Positions 22,955 to 30,863 are shown, numbered from the stretch's first letter. The stretch is DNA of 44,402 bases from a virus (IMGVR_UViG_3300031578_000103:1-44402), one strand, 5' to 3'. Numbers and translations are program-made. The notes: generated from the letters alone by a model not told the origin.

Positions 22955-23769
22955 TGAGTCTAAGATATACTAATACTGAAAAATGGAATGATTCATGGTT
23001 TGCTTCATTAAAACCATTGGAAAAACTTCTATTTATTTTTCTGTGTGATAATTGCAATATTGCCGGATTCATTGAAATTAACATAAAGATATGGGCAATC
23101 AATTTGGGGTGTTATCCTAAAAATATTGAAGGGGGATTGAAGGGGGTTCAAAGGGGGATAATCAGGAGTGTTGACGGTGATTGTCTTTACATCCGAAATT
23201 TTCTTAAGCACCAAAAAAATTATCCCTTCAATGAAAAAAATAAGGCTCATATAGCAATTATTAAATTATTTAACGAATACTCATATAAGTTTAATATAGA
23301 AGATATTACAAAATTTATTGAAGGGGGATCGAAGGGGGTTACTACCCCCACAGGTAATGGTAATGGTAATGGTAATGGTAATGGTAAGAAAGAGGGGTCT
23401 GGGGGGAAAAATGAAATCAATATTTCTTTTAAAACTTTCTGGAATTTATATGATAAGAAAGTTGACATGGGAAAATGCGGGCCAAAATGGAATCGATTAA
23501 CTGATATTGAAAGATTGAATTGTATTGACAAATTACCTGATTATATAAAGGCAACTCCAGATAAAAAATTCAGACGTGATCCGGAAACTTATTTGAATAA
23601 CAAAAGCTGGGAGAATGAGATAATAAAACCGAATGCTAAAAGCGAAACATTGACTTATGATGAGATATTAAAGATTTCTGAGACGAATCCTGACATTTGG
23701 AAGTCATATGAAGCTGTTAAGCGTGAAGGTGAACGAAAAGCAGTTTTTGAACTAATTAAATCAGAATAA
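22954..23769 (+). CDS. DnaD-like replisome organizer / replication initiator (271 aa)
   Basis: The N-terminal ~115 residues (RYTNTEKWNDSWFASLKPLE, then FLCDNCNIAGFIEIN and YLYIRNFLKHQKNYPFN-like segments) are typical of phage replisome organizers with a winged-helix DNA-binding domain. A Gly-rich linker with GNGN repeats follows at about residues 125-150. The C-terminal part (FWNLYDKKVDMGKCGPKWNR, then RRDPETYLNNKSWENEII) is the helicase-loader-interaction region common to these proteins. The linker-coding DNA carries a cluster of GGGGG iterons, so the origin is probably inside the gene, as in lambda O. Confidence 0.75.
   Translation: MSLRYTNTEKWNDSWFASLKPLEKLLFIFLCDNCNIAGFIEINIKIWAINLGCYPKNIEGGLKGVQRGIIRSVDGDCLYIRNFLKHQKNYPFNEKNKAHIAIIKLFNEYSYKFNIEDITKFIEGGSKGVTTPTGNGNGNGNGNGKKEGSGGKNEINISFKTFWNLYDKKVDMGKCGPKWNRLTDIERLNCIDKLPDYIKATPDKKFRRDPETYLNNKSWENEIIKPNAKSETLTYDEILKISETNPDIWKSYEAVKREGERKAVFELIKSE
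23128..23349. repeat. Iteron clusters inside the replication gene: candidate origin of replication
   Basis: The octamer GAAGGGGG occurs at 23128-23135, 23139-23146 (and AAAGGGGG at 23150-23157), 23320-23327 and 23331-23338. Within each cluster the copies are spaced by exactly 11 bp, one helical turn. The last copy runs into an inverted CCCCC at 23345-23349, giving the palindrome GGGGGT-TACT-ACCCCC. GGTAAT units follow at about 23354-23387. The repeats also encode similar residues (EGGLKGV, EGGSKGV), so a protein-level cause cannot be excluded. Confidence 0.55.
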
Positions 23770-23808
23770 TATGGAAGCACTAAAAATATGGATTAAATCG
23801 AAAATGAG

Positions 23809-24525
23809 ATGAAAACAGCAATAATAATAATTCCTCAAATAATTGAAAATGGTAATCTAGGTATGTATTTATCGGCTTGTGTTGAAAAGGTACAGCGTGA
23901 TGGTTATACCATTTTACATTCAACCTATTGGAGTGAATATAGTGAGATTAACATCAAAGTATTAATGAATAAGATTATTCATAGTACTGATGCTTTTTAT
24001 CTCTTCGTTGACTTCGGAATTAACAACTTTATGATTGAGATAGTTAATAGATTTCTCATAAAAGAAAATGGGGAATATAGATTTATCAAAGAGATTAAAG
24101 TGGAGATTGTTTTATCTGTTAAACATGGCACTCTTAATGGGTTTCTTTTGGAGATATCAAAGATTACAGGGTTCTCGATTGAGGCATTAAAGGGCAAAAC
24201 CCGTAAGCGTGAGATCGTCGAGGCGCGGCAAATTTATTTCACCCGTGCAAAACTTTTTACAAAAGCCTCCCTTGCAATGATAGGGGGATTGGTTGGGAGA
24301 GATCATGCTACTGTCTTACATGGGATCAAACAAGTTAATGAGGTTGCTGAATTAATAAGGAAGTATGATGATTGGTTTGGTGAAAAGAAACAAAATAAGA
24401 TTGCTGTTCATTTTGAACCAGAGCCGAATAAAACTCCATATAAATCTCCATATAAATCTCCATATGCATCTGTTATGAGTAGCAGCAACAAGGGATATTC
24501 AGGGTTTAGGGAGCATAGTTTATAA
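23809..24525 (+). CDS. Phage protein with DnaA-type domain IV (238 aa)
   Basis: Residues about 125-180 match the C-terminal DNA-binding domain of DnaA: KGKTRKREIVEARQIYF, then SLAMIGGLVGRDHATVLHGI with the signature RDHATV at 164-169. The AAA+ ATPase domain of DnaA is absent. The N-terminal ~110 residues are a separate alpha/beta domain, possibly nucleotide-binding (AIIIIPQIIENG, AFYLFVDFG). The C-terminus has repeated YKSP units. It follows the DnaD-like initiator and probably binds DnaA-box-like sites to help or block initiation. I saw no perfect TTATCCACA box nearby. Confidence 0.75.
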   Translation: MKTAIIIIPQIIENGNLGMYLSACVEKVQRDGYTILHSTYWSEYSEINIKVLMNKIIHSTDAFYLFVDFGINNFMIEIVNRFLIKENGEYRFIKEIKVEIVLSVKHGTLNGFLLEISKITGFSIEALKGKTRKREIVEARQIYFTRAKLFTKASLAMIGGLVGRDHATVLHGIKQVNEVAELIRKYDDWFGEKKQNKIAVHFEPEPNKTPYKSPYKSPYASVMSSSNKGYSGFREHSL

Positions 24526-24554
24526 TTAGAGATATTGATAATAAATTAAAAGCA

Positions 24555-24977
24555 ATGAAAGCAACAGAGTTGAGAATCGGAAATAAATTATTTGATTATG
24601 CCGGAAGGGAAATAACTGTAAGGTGTATTAGTATTCCACTACAATTAAAAGAATATTTCGTCGGTTGTAATGAAAACCATTCAAACTATACAATGGATGA
24701 GTTAAAACCTATTCCGCTCACCGAAGAATGGCTGCTGAAGTTTGGGTTTGGAAGATATAAAGATAGCGAATATAAAGCAAGGGCTTGGACATTAGATGAT
24801 CGTATCCTTGAAAAAATTGGGGTAACAGCGTATCATTTTTATATGTTAAAAACGGGCGGTAAATTTCAGGCAAGAACAGGATGGATGGATTCATGTGGGT
24901 TAAGATATATTCAATACGTTCACCAACTCCAAAACCTTTATTTTGCCTTAACAGGAGAAGAACTAATAATAAATTAA
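24555..24977 (+). CDS. Conserved Bacteroidota phage protein of unknown function (140 aa)
   Basis: The product begins MKATELRIGNKLFDYAGREI and contains PIPLTEEWLLKFGF and ends VHQLQNLYFALTGEEL. That combination is very frequent in phages and mobile elements of Bacteroidota, but its role is not known. It is soluble, without a Cys cluster or membrane span. It stands after the DnaA-like gene at the start of a run of small unknown genes. Confidence 0.72.
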   Translation: MKATELRIGNKLFDYAGREITVRCISIPLQLKEYFVGCNENHSNYTMDELKPIPLTEEWLLKFGFGRYKDSEYKARAWTLDDRILEKIGVTAYHFYMLKTGGKFQARTGWMDSCGLRYIQYVHQLQNLYFALTGEELIIN

Positions 24978-24981
24978 AGCA

Positions 24982-25251
24982 ATGAAAGACAGGATATTTG
25001 AAATTATGGTAGGGGCTTTTAAAAGAAGCCTGATTGTCTCTGATATGGTTGAGATGAATAAGATCGCCAAAGGGATAGATCATGTGACCTGTGCTTATTA
25101 CATGGAATTTGTAAGGTGGTTAAGGCATAATTGTACGATTTATTCTGATGGGAAAAACAAGAAATGGGCATATATGGCATCCGATGATATTCTTTATTTT
25201 GATGATGAAGGAGTTTATCAACACTGGAAAGAAAATATTAATAATAAATAA
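24982..25251 (+). CDS. Hypothetical protein (89 aa)
   Basis: A helical first half (EIMVGAFKRSLIVSDMVEMN) and an aromatic second half (YYMEFVRWLRHNC, then KWAYMASDDILYF) are visible, without a known motif. The gene starts 4 bp after the previous stop and ends 3 bp before the next start, within a tightly packed early operon. Function unknown. Confidence 0.55.
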   Translation: MKDRIFEIMVGAFKRSLIVSDMVEMNKIAKGIDHVTCAYYMEFVRWLRHNCTIYSDGKNKKWAYMASDDILYFDDEGVYQHWKENINNK

Positions 25252-25254
25252 GCC

Positions 25255-25461
25255 ATGAAAACAGAAGAAGACAATTTCACAAGCACAACAGATGGAGTCA
25301 AGAGTGATGAATGCCCGAGATGTGGAATAATTTGGGATAAGAAAGAACATGAAACTCAGGAGTGCCTAACTTGTGGCTATCCTGAAGTTGATACCGATGA
25401 TGAATGTAATTGTTCCGACCCTGGCTGTCCATGTAGAGGTCATAAAATCGGAGGATTATAA
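25255..25461 (+). CDS. Cys-rich zinc-binding protein (68 aa)
   Basis: Eight Cys residues in pairs (CPRC, CLTC, CNCSDPGCPC) suggest two zinc sites: an N-terminal rubredoxin/zinc-ribbon-like knuckle and a C-terminal Cys cluster. Acidic residues are frequent (EVDTDDE). The next gene starts 2 bp after its stop and is also Cys-rich, so the two may work together. Function not known. Confidence 0.6.
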   Translation: MKTEEDNFTSTTDGVKSDECPRCGIIWDKKEHETQECLTCGYPEVDTDDECNCSDPGCPCRGHKIGGL

Positions 25462-25462
25462 T

Positions 25463-26155
25463 ATGAAAACAAAACTCGAAGAAAAACAAGCGGAACTGAT
25501 TGAACTATTAGATAAATATTTTTTATCCAAATGTCGTCCTTCATTTAATGAACTTCTTGAATGTAATGATTTAAAATCCGAGATTACCGAACTGGAGAAA
25601 CAGGAGCAATCCGACAGCAATCAGGAGATCAAAGAAGTTCATACAACTTGTGATGGTTGTCAAATGTTTGCAGAATGCGGATGTATGTTAGATGATTCAT
25701 GTCCTGAGTGCGTTGAATATCATTTATGGACTCCAAAGGACCAATCCGACAAGAAGCAATCAGACATTATTGACTGTATATTAAAGTTTGATGTTACTGC
25801 TCCTTTAATTGAAAAGGGGAGATACTTTGAAACGATTCAGCGAGATTTGCGGGATGCAATGAAGCAATCCGACAGCAAAGAAGATTGTGGGTGTAATTCC
25901 GATGTAATAGGAAGTTATGCAAGATGTCCTGTTCATTCGCCTAATGAAGATAAGCAATTAAGTGCTGAAAAGATAGAAAAGTTAACTAAATTATATAAAG
26001 ATAATCCGGTATGTGTTGCTAATATATGTGATGAAGTATTAGATAGAAGTGGTGCATTGCTTGGTAAAATAAGAGATAAATATAGAGAACAACTTAAAGA
26101 CAAACGATATGAAAGAAGAAACATACAAAAAAGTCTTCATCAAAAGTCCTGCTGA
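25463..26155 (+). CDS. Hypothetical charged protein with central Cys cluster (230 aa)
   Basis: I choose ATG 25463; an upstream GTG would overlap the previous gene by ~90 bp. The N-terminus is a coiled coil (KLEEKQAELIELLDKYF). A Cys cluster follows at about residues 63-83 (CDGCQMFAECGCMLDDSCPE) and a second near residue 142 (CGCNSDVIGSYARCPVH). The C-terminal ~60 residues are basic and helical. The phrase SDSKEDCGCNSD and repeated QSD motifs suggest internal duplication. Its end overlaps the next gene by 47 bp. No family recognised. Confidence 0.5.
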   Translation: MKTKLEEKQAELIELLDKYFLSKCRPSFNELLECNDLKSEITELEKQEQSDSNQEIKEVHTTCDGCQMFAECGCMLDDSCPECVEYHLWTPKDQSDKKQSDIIDCILKFDVTAPLIEKGRYFETIQRDLRDAMKQSDSKEDCGCNSDVIGSYARCPVHSPNEDKQLSAEKIEKLTKLYKDNPVCVANICDEVLDRSGALLGKIRDKYREQLKDKRYERRNIQKSLHQKSC

Positions 26156-26453
26156 TTTGCCGGAAGATGTATTATTACATGTAGGTAATAGACATGGATT
26201 TGAGGAAATTATTTATATTGAAAATGGCAAAACTAAAAAACCGTTTAGATATGATAGTGATGATACTTCTACATTAAAAATTGAAAATATTGACTGGTAT
26301 CTCAAAGAAGTCGAACCGGTAACGGATGAGGATATTGAGAAATGGGCAAGAAATGAAATTCCATTTTCGGGTAATGATTATAATTATGAAGTTGGTAAAA
26401 GAGTAGGAATAACAATTGGTGCAAAAGCACACAGAGACGGATTAATTAAATAA
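26109..26453 (+). CDS. Hypothetical protein (114 aa)
   Basis: The gene starts 47 bp before the end of the previous one, in another frame. The N-terminus (KVFIKSPADLPEDVLLHVGN) is beta-rich, and the C-terminus (VTDEDIEKWARNEIPF, then GKRVGITIGAKAHRDGLI) is helical; this layout is common in Bacteroidota phages. No catalytic motif is seen. Function unknown. Confidence 0.6.
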   Translation: MKEETYKKVFIKSPADLPEDVLLHVGNRHGFEEIIYIENGKTKKPFRYDSDDTSTLKIENIDWYLKEVEPVTDEDIEKWARNEIPFSGNDYNYEVGKRVGITIGAKAHRDGLIK

Positions 26454-26468
26454 ATAATAAATAAAGAG

Positions 26469-26687
26469 ATGAAAAATATTTATTTTTTTGCAAATGGTAA
26501 TTCATCCGTTTTTATTAATGGTGAACAAATGCCTGTATTACAAGAAGCATGGATTCAATTATTTTTTAAGTATCTTGTAGAAAAAGGATATGACCCATTA
26601 GATTTTGAAATAAAAATGCCAAATGGAAGTTCCGCAAAGGCATTTAAGACAAGTGACGGGAATTTTAATTGGGAAATTAAACATTAA
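26469..26687 (+). CDS. Hypothetical small beta-rich protein (72 aa)
   Basis: The product (IYFFANGNSSVFINGEQMPV, then FFKYLVEKGYDPLDFEIKMP) is small, with mixed strands and one helix. It is preceded by AAAGAG at the usual spacing for this phage. No domain recognised and no membrane segment present. Confidence 0.5.
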   Translation: MKNIYFFANGNSSVFINGEQMPVLQEAWIQLFFKYLVEKGYDPLDFEIKMPNGSSAKAFKTSDGNFNWEIKH

Positions 26688-26717
26688 CATAATGAATAAA
26701 ATTTCTACCTTTGCTTT

Positions 26718-26855
26718 ATGGCAAAACGCAAAGGGTTATACGTCAAGATCTCCGGCAAGGATGCAATCAAGAAGCTGCCCTCCAAATGGGAACAGGTGAA
26801 GATATGGGCTGCTCATGCGGAGATACTGAAGATATTCAAAAGAGATAAAAATTGA
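26718..26855 (+). CDS. Small basic protein (45 aa)
   Basis: The frame runs from ATG 26718 to TGA 26855, 4 bp before the next gene. The product (MAKRKGLYVKISGKDAIKKL, then WEQVKIWAAHAEILKIFKRD) is basic and may bind nucleic acid. A perfect -7 box TACCTTTG lies at 26706-26713, so close that a transcript from it would begin at or just after the ATG. I see no matching -33 element, so this promoter is doubtful. Confidence 0.45.
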   Translation: MAKRKGLYVKISGKDAIKKLPSKWEQVKIWAAHAEILKIFKRDKN

Positions 26856-26859
26856 GATC

Positions 26860-27147
26860 ATGAAACTTTCTGAATTATCAAAATTAGGACATGAAGTATT
26901 TGAAGCTAATAAAGAAAAAGCTCTTAAACTTCAAAATATGAAAACCGAATCCAGGTATATTGAAACAATAGTAAGATTCAACGGAGTATTTGACCGTTTG
27001 ATTTACGACACAAAGAAAAACGAGTTTACAGTAGTGTTGTGTGTTGGGAGTGGAAACGGAACATCCGTACCGGAAGTGCTGCCTCCAGACATAGCTTTTT
27101 ATGATGAGGTCAAATTTAAAAAGGTTATAATAACATCAAATAACTGA
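26860..27147 (+). CDS. Hypothetical protein (95 aa)
   Basis: A charged helical N-terminus (ELSKLGHEVFEANKEKALKL) is followed by a beta-rich part (YIETIVRFNGVFDRLIYD, then NEFTVVLCVGSGNG). No motif recognised. It starts 4 bp after the small basic gene and ends 4 bp before the next gene, so it belongs to the same packed operon. Confidence 0.5.
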   Translation: MKLSELSKLGHEVFEANKEKALKLQNMKTESRYIETIVRFNGVFDRLIYDTKKNEFTVVLCVGSGNGTSVPEVLPPDIAFYDEVKFKKVIITSNN

Positions 27148-27151
27148 GATC

Positions 27152-27565
27152 ATGGAAAGAGATACAAAAAAGCAAATAGAGACAGTAAATAAGGCAGTTC
27201 CAATATCAATTGATCATAAAGAAGTATTCGCAAATTATGATAAGCAAATGGGTGCTTTTAATAATGAGATACAAGAAATGATTGCTGAATTTTCTCATAA
27301 AATTAACTACGAGAAGGAACGGCTTTTGACAGAAAGAATCAAAATATTATTTAATGAGGATATTGATCTTATTACTGAAACACAGCGGATATTTCCTCGC
27401 ATAACGGCAAAGCGTTCTGATATTGATAAGTCAGAAGCTTTCTTTTGGAACGATGGAACTAATTTCGGTAAGCTGATAATTACATTCTACCCTTTTGAAA
27501 ACTTTCCTGAATTATCTTCTGACCCATTATCGGTAAAAATAACCTACGGGTTTAAATACAAATAA
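27152..27565 (+). CDS. Hypothetical protein (137 aa)
   Basis: The first ~70 residues form a helical coiled-coil-like region (NNEIQEMIAEFSHKINYEKE). The last ~60 are beta-rich (FFWNDGTNFGKLIITFYPF). No enzyme motif is visible. After its stop lie two tiny overlapping frames (27565-27624 and 27608-27679) that I do not support as genes; the second encodes KKISKKEFIKLCYYGKCKRD and may be a remnant. Confidence 0.5.
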   Translation: MERDTKKQIETVNKAVPISIDHKEVFANYDKQMGAFNNEIQEMIAEFSHKINYEKERLLTERIKILFNEDIDLITETQRIFPRITAKRSDIDKSEAFFWNDGTNFGKLIITFYPFENFPELSSDPLSVKITYGFKYK

Positions 27566-27650
27566 TGAAACGTAATGAAATGGAAATGGTAGAAACAACA
27601 ATTGATTATGAAAAAAATAAGTAAAAAGGAATTTATAAAATTGTGTTATT

Positions 27651-27995
27651 ATGGAAAATGTAAAAGAGATAAAATTTAATGAAGAAAAGGCATCTGCATA
27701 TCTAAAAGTATCAAATGAATTTATTTCAGGTATTAAAATTAAGATAGGTGAGGCAAATGAAATGGATATGATTTATGAACAACTCACAATAACTATTGAT
27801 GCAATATTTTATTCTGCATTAGTGGAAGATAAAATATTAACTTATTATTGTCCACGTCCTAAATTTTTTGATTGGTTATTTAGAAGATGCAAAAAAGTAG
27901 AATGGAATTTAAAAGTTAAGGATGTTTTACTTAATCCACCAAAACCTATTACTAATACTAAAAGAATTTATATAACAGAGCTAAAGGAGGATTAA
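27651..27995 (+). CDS. Hypothetical protein, last gene of the early operon (114 aa)
   Basis: The product is mixed alpha/beta: EKASAYLKVSNEFISGIKIK at the start, then a central FDWLFRRCKKVEWNLKV stretch and a NTKRIYITELKED end. It has no recognised domain. A strong terminator begins 32 bp after its stop, so it is the last gene of the long rightward early transcript. Confidence 0.5.
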   Translation: MENVKEIKFNEEKASAYLKVSNEFISGIKIKIGEANEMDMIYEQLTITIDAIFYSALVEDKILTYYCPRPKFFDWLFRRCKKVEWNLKVKDVLLNPPKPITNTKRIYITELKED

Positions 27996-28026
27996 TTTAA
28001 TAGCCATACGACCATTATGCACATGC

Positions 28027-28055
28027 AGCCCCTTCAGAAATGAGGGGGCTTTTTT
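28027..28055 (+). terminator. Terminator at the end of the early operon
   Basis: AGCCCCTTC at 28027-28035 pairs with GAGGGGGCT at 28042-28050 (9 pairs, one G:U) around AGAAAT, followed by a T-run. It separates the early/replication genes from the packaging genes. Bases 28056-28180 after it hold only a possible promoter. Confidence 0.85.
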
Positions 28056-28124
28056 GTTTATAACTGTGCTGCCATTTGTTGAGAACTACATTCTTGTTTA
28101 TTCTTATTTAGACCAGTTAAGTAT

Positions 28125-28132
28125 TAATTTTG
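28125..28132 (+). promoter_or_regulatory. Possible -7 box of the late promoter
   Basis: TAATTTTG fits TAnnTTTG and lies between the early terminator and the packaging genes, where a late promoter is expected. I do not find a TTTG at the proper distance upstream, so the site may need an activator such as the LuxR-type protein, or may be chance. Confidence 0.3.
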
Positions 28133-28180
28133 CGTTTTTGAGTGCTAACTCTTAAGTGTGGAATAAATATTTGCTGCTAA

Positions 28181-28276
28181 ATGAAACTCAATGAGATTCA
28201 TATTAATGCTGACAATCCCCTACACAGGAGGCGCTATGCCATTATTGTAATAAAGAAAAACGGAGTGTTATGTTAG
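28181..28276 (+). CDS. Very small ORF, possible ParB-like remnant (31 aa)
   Basis: ATG 28181 to TAG 28276 overlaps the next ATG by 7 bp. The start, MKLNEIHINADNP, resembles the opening of ParB/nuclease-domain proteins (KLxEIxxNxDNPR) that often lie upstream of phage terminase genes. After that the sequence turns basic (HRRRYAIIVIKKNGVLC) and stops. It may be a truncated relic or a short leader peptide. The evidence is thin. Confidence 0.3.
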   Translation: MKLNEIHINADNPLHRRRYAIIVIKKNGVLC

Positions 28277-28905
28277 GTAATGATTTTAATGTGGACTTTG
28301 ACTTTAATATGGATACTGATATTGATAATAAACCAGCCATTCACCAAACGCATAGACGAAACACCGAATGCCTTATACGAGAGACAAGAACTATCTACAG
28401 GCGAGCCTTCTCAGAGACCCAGTTACTCGATGTGCTGGGATTGGAATTTAAAGAGGGCTATAGTTATCATTGCATAACAGCCGGGGATGTGGACTCCCTG
28501 AGTTATCTGAAATGCGTACTGAGACAGCAGGACCTCGAATATTGCTTATTCTCCACATGGTGCATGGCAGGAGATGACATAATGCAGTTTGAAGAGTGGC
28601 TCGAGACAGGGAGGATAAAGAAGCTGGATGCCTATGTAGGTGAGATATTCCCCCGGACTTACAGGATGGAATGGAAGAAACTGAATGAGGTATTTAAAAA
28701 TTACCAGTGCGGGAGAATAGTAGTATTCAGGAACCACGCTAAGATTTATGCCGGCTATGGAAAAAAATTCGCTTTTGGCATTGAGACCAGTGCGAACATT
28801 AACACCAACCCACGTGCAGAAAATGGATGTGTAACCATAGGCAAAGAGATTTATCAGTTTTACAGAGATTACTTCGATGGGATAATATCATTTAACATAG
28901 AATAA
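28270..28905 (+). CDS. PLD-like protein upstream of terminase (211 aa)
   Basis: The N-terminal ~25 residues are acidic and disordered. The core (FSETQLLDVLGLEFKEGYSY, then LEYCLFSTWCMAGDDI) leads to GRIVVFRNHAKIYAGYG and FGIETSANINTNPRAENG. The HAK triplet followed by an ExSANxNxNxRxE block is like the HxK motif and flanking strand of phospholipase D-type nucleases. Such proteins are often seen just upstream of terminase genes in Bacteroidota phages. Only one HxK motif is present, so activity would need a dimer. Possible role in packaging or DNA processing; the family call is moderate. Confidence 0.6.
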   Translation: MLGNDFNVDFDFNMDTDIDNKPAIHQTHRRNTECLIRETRTIYRRAFSETQLLDVLGLEFKEGYSYHCITAGDVDSLSYLKCVLRQQDLEYCLFSTWCMAGDDIMQFEEWLETGRIKKLDAYVGEIFPRTYRMEWKKLNEVFKNYQCGRIVVFRNHAKIYAGYGKKFAFGIETSANINTNPRAENGCVTIGKEIYQFYRDYFDGIISFNIE

Positions 28906-28906
28906 T

Positions 28907-29365
28907 ATGCCAGGAGGAAAGGGAAATATCGAGCCGGAAGATGGCAAACAATTCAGCAGTGAGTACCAGCCAGAAGAGAAATGGACGGAGGAAGAAGCCT
29001 TAAAACTTGGGAAGGATTTAATTGCATGGCAAAGGGAATCTCCAGCTAATATGTTTTGGGATGAGTACCTTATAATGGAGAGGGATTTATACCCTGAAGT
29101 AATAGCATATTTATCTGAAAAATTTACGTCGTTTTTAAAGCTACATGGAAAGGCTAAAAAGATACAGGAAATAAAGCTGAAGAAATATGGCACAGCTGAC
29201 AAGTTAAATGCGGCGATGACAAAGTTTGTTCTTATCAATGATCACGGCTGGAAAGATCAATCACATATAGATCATACTAATGATGGTAATTCTTTTAATT
29301 CTTATAGCGATGCAGAGCTCCTTGCTATTGCAGCCAAACTCGTGGAGTCAAAAGACAAAGGATGA
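28907..29365 (+). CDS. terS: Terminase small subunit (152 aa)
   Basis: The gene lies immediately before the large terminase subunit. The product has a charged N-terminus (MPGGKGNIEPEDGKQF), a helical centre with EEALKLGKDLIAWQRESP and MFWDEYLIMERDLYPEVIAY, and the segment KLNAAMTKFVLINDHGWKDQ, which is typical of this small-terminase group in Bacteroidota phages. It would recognise the packaging site and guide the motor protein. It starts one base after the PLD-like stop. Confidence 0.78.
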   Translation: MPGGKGNIEPEDGKQFSSEYQPEEKWTEEEALKLGKDLIAWQRESPANMFWDEYLIMERDLYPEVIAYLSEKFTSFLKLHGKAKKIQEIKLKKYGTADKLNAAMTKFVLINDHGWKDQSHIDHTNDGNSFNSYSDAELLAIAAKLVESKDKG

Positions 29366-29381
29366 GTTTGGTGATCAGTTA

Positions 29382-30575
29382 ATGTACCGATGGACCATGC
29401 AGGCCCGTCCTGCACAGCTTATCCCTGAAGGTGACTGGACGGTATGGCTTATCAAAGCCGGGAGGGGTTATGGCAAGACCAGGATAGGAGCTGAGACCGT
29501 GCGCATATGGAAAGAGAACAATCCTATCATGCATTTTATAGGTGCTACAGCCGGTGATGCAAGGGATATAATGATTGAAGGTCCTGCAGGGATCCTTAAC
29601 ACTTCCCCTCCCTGGGACAGACCAAAGTATGAACCGTCGAAGAGGAAACTCACTTGGAACAACGGATCTTATGCTCTGGTGTTTACTGCTGATGAGCCGG
29701 ACCGGTTAAGAGGTCCACAATGTCATGCTGCATGGTGTGATGAGATTGCCAGCTGGAAATATCCGGAAGATGCCTGGGATAACATGATGATGGGGCTCAG
29801 ACTTGGAACTAATCCCAGGGTAATAGCCACAACCACACCCCGTCCGACAAAGCATATCAAAGGATTGATGAAAGATCCCAATGTTCATGTAACGCATGGC
29901 ACGACATACGAGAATATCGCTAATCTGGCTCCAGCATTTCTAAATACAATCATAACCAAGTATGAAGGGACACGGTTAGGCCGTCAGGAGCTTAATGCTG
30001 AGATTTTGGAAGATATTGAAGGGGCACTGTGGACACAGGCTCTCATTGATGATTCCAGAGTTAAGGTTTACCCTGATCTGATACGCATAGCAGTGGCTAT
30101 CGATCCGGCAGTGACCAGCAATGTGGATTCCGATGAGACAGGTATCGTTGTCGGGGGGAAGGATGCAGACGGGCATATCTACATACTGGATGATGTCTCA
30201 GGGATTTATTCACCACAGACATGGGCCACGAAAGCATTGCACAGCTATACTACATGGAAGGCTGACAGGATGGTTGCTGAGGTGAACAATGGAGGTGACC
30301 TGGTTGAGACGGTGATACGAAATATTGATAGGAATGTAAGCTATAAGGGTGTCCATGCCAGTCGTGGCAAGGTGACCCGTGCTGAGCCTGTTGTGGCCTT
30401 ATATGAGCAGAAGAGGGTGCATCATGTAGGTGTGCTGTCCAAACTCGAAGATCAGATGACCAGCTGGGCTGGTAACATGGGAGAGAAGTCACCTGATAGG
30501 GTTGATGCCTTGTGCTGGTGCGTGACATTCCTTATGGATGAGAAACGACCAAGTGATGATGACTGTGTGGCATGA
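29382..30575 (+). CDS. terL: Terminase large subunit (397 aa from ATG 29382)
   Basis: The ATPase carries Walker A AGRGYGKT (residues 26-33) and Walker B HAAWCDE with Asp120-Glu121. The nuclease domain shows AIDPAV with Asp241, then SDETGIVVGG, and the last acidic group in SPDRVDALCWC. It cuts concatemers and drives DNA into the prohead. The start is uncertain: ATG 29382 follows the small-subunit gene, whereas an in-frame ATG at 29280 would overlap it by 86 bp and add 34 residues. Homologues usually have a short stretch before WxxxARPxQL, so some of that extension may be real. Confidence 0.93.
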   Translation: MYRWTMQARPAQLIPEGDWTVWLIKAGRGYGKTRIGAETVRIWKENNPIMHFIGATAGDARDIMIEGPAGILNTSPPWDRPKYEPSKRKLTWNNGSYALVFTADEPDRLRGPQCHAAWCDEIASWKYPEDAWDNMMMGLRLGTNPRVIATTTPRPTKHIKGLMKDPNVHVTHGTTYENIANLAPAFLNTIITKYEGTRLGRQELNAEILEDIEGALWTQALIDDSRVKVYPDLIRIAVAIDPAVTSNVDSDETGIVVGGKDADGHIYILDDVSGIYSPQTWATKALHSYTTWKADRMVAEVNNGGDLVETVIRNIDRNVSYKGVHASRGKVTRAEPVVALYEQKRVHHVGVLSKLEDQMTSWAGNMGEKSPDRVDALCWCVTFLMDEKRPSDDDCVA

Positions 30576-30585
30576 TAAGTGAATT

Positions 30586-30813
30586 ATGAGAGTAAAAAAG
30601 CGATTTTGTATTAAATGCGGAATTGAATTAAAGCCTATTGAACCCAAAATGCATAGAAAGCCAGAAAGTGCTATGTGGGATGGAGGTATAGTTGATAAAA
30701 TAGCTGCTGGCTATGGTAGTGATTTAGATGGCAATATGTATCTAATTGCTATCTGTGATAAATGTGTGATAGGAAACAAAGATAAAATTGAATTTGTAGG
30801 AACATATATGTGA
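30586..30813 (+). CDS. Small zinc-ribbon protein (75 aa)
   Basis: CIKCG near the N-terminus and CDKC at about residue 57 form a four-Cys zinc site with ~50 residues between (KPIEPKMHRKPESAMWDGG). The fold is a split zinc ribbon. It is AT-rich compared with the terminase gene before it and sits just upstream of the split tmRNA gene, suggesting a later insertion. Function unknown. Confidence 0.6.
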   Translation: MRVKKRFCIKCGIELKPIEPKMHRKPESAMWDGGIVDKIAAGYGSDLDGNMYLIAICDKCVIGNKDKIEFVGTYM

Positions 30814-30863
30814 TGCAGACGAAACTTGAATTTGTGGCATAAAATATAAAGTTCTTTGAAAAT

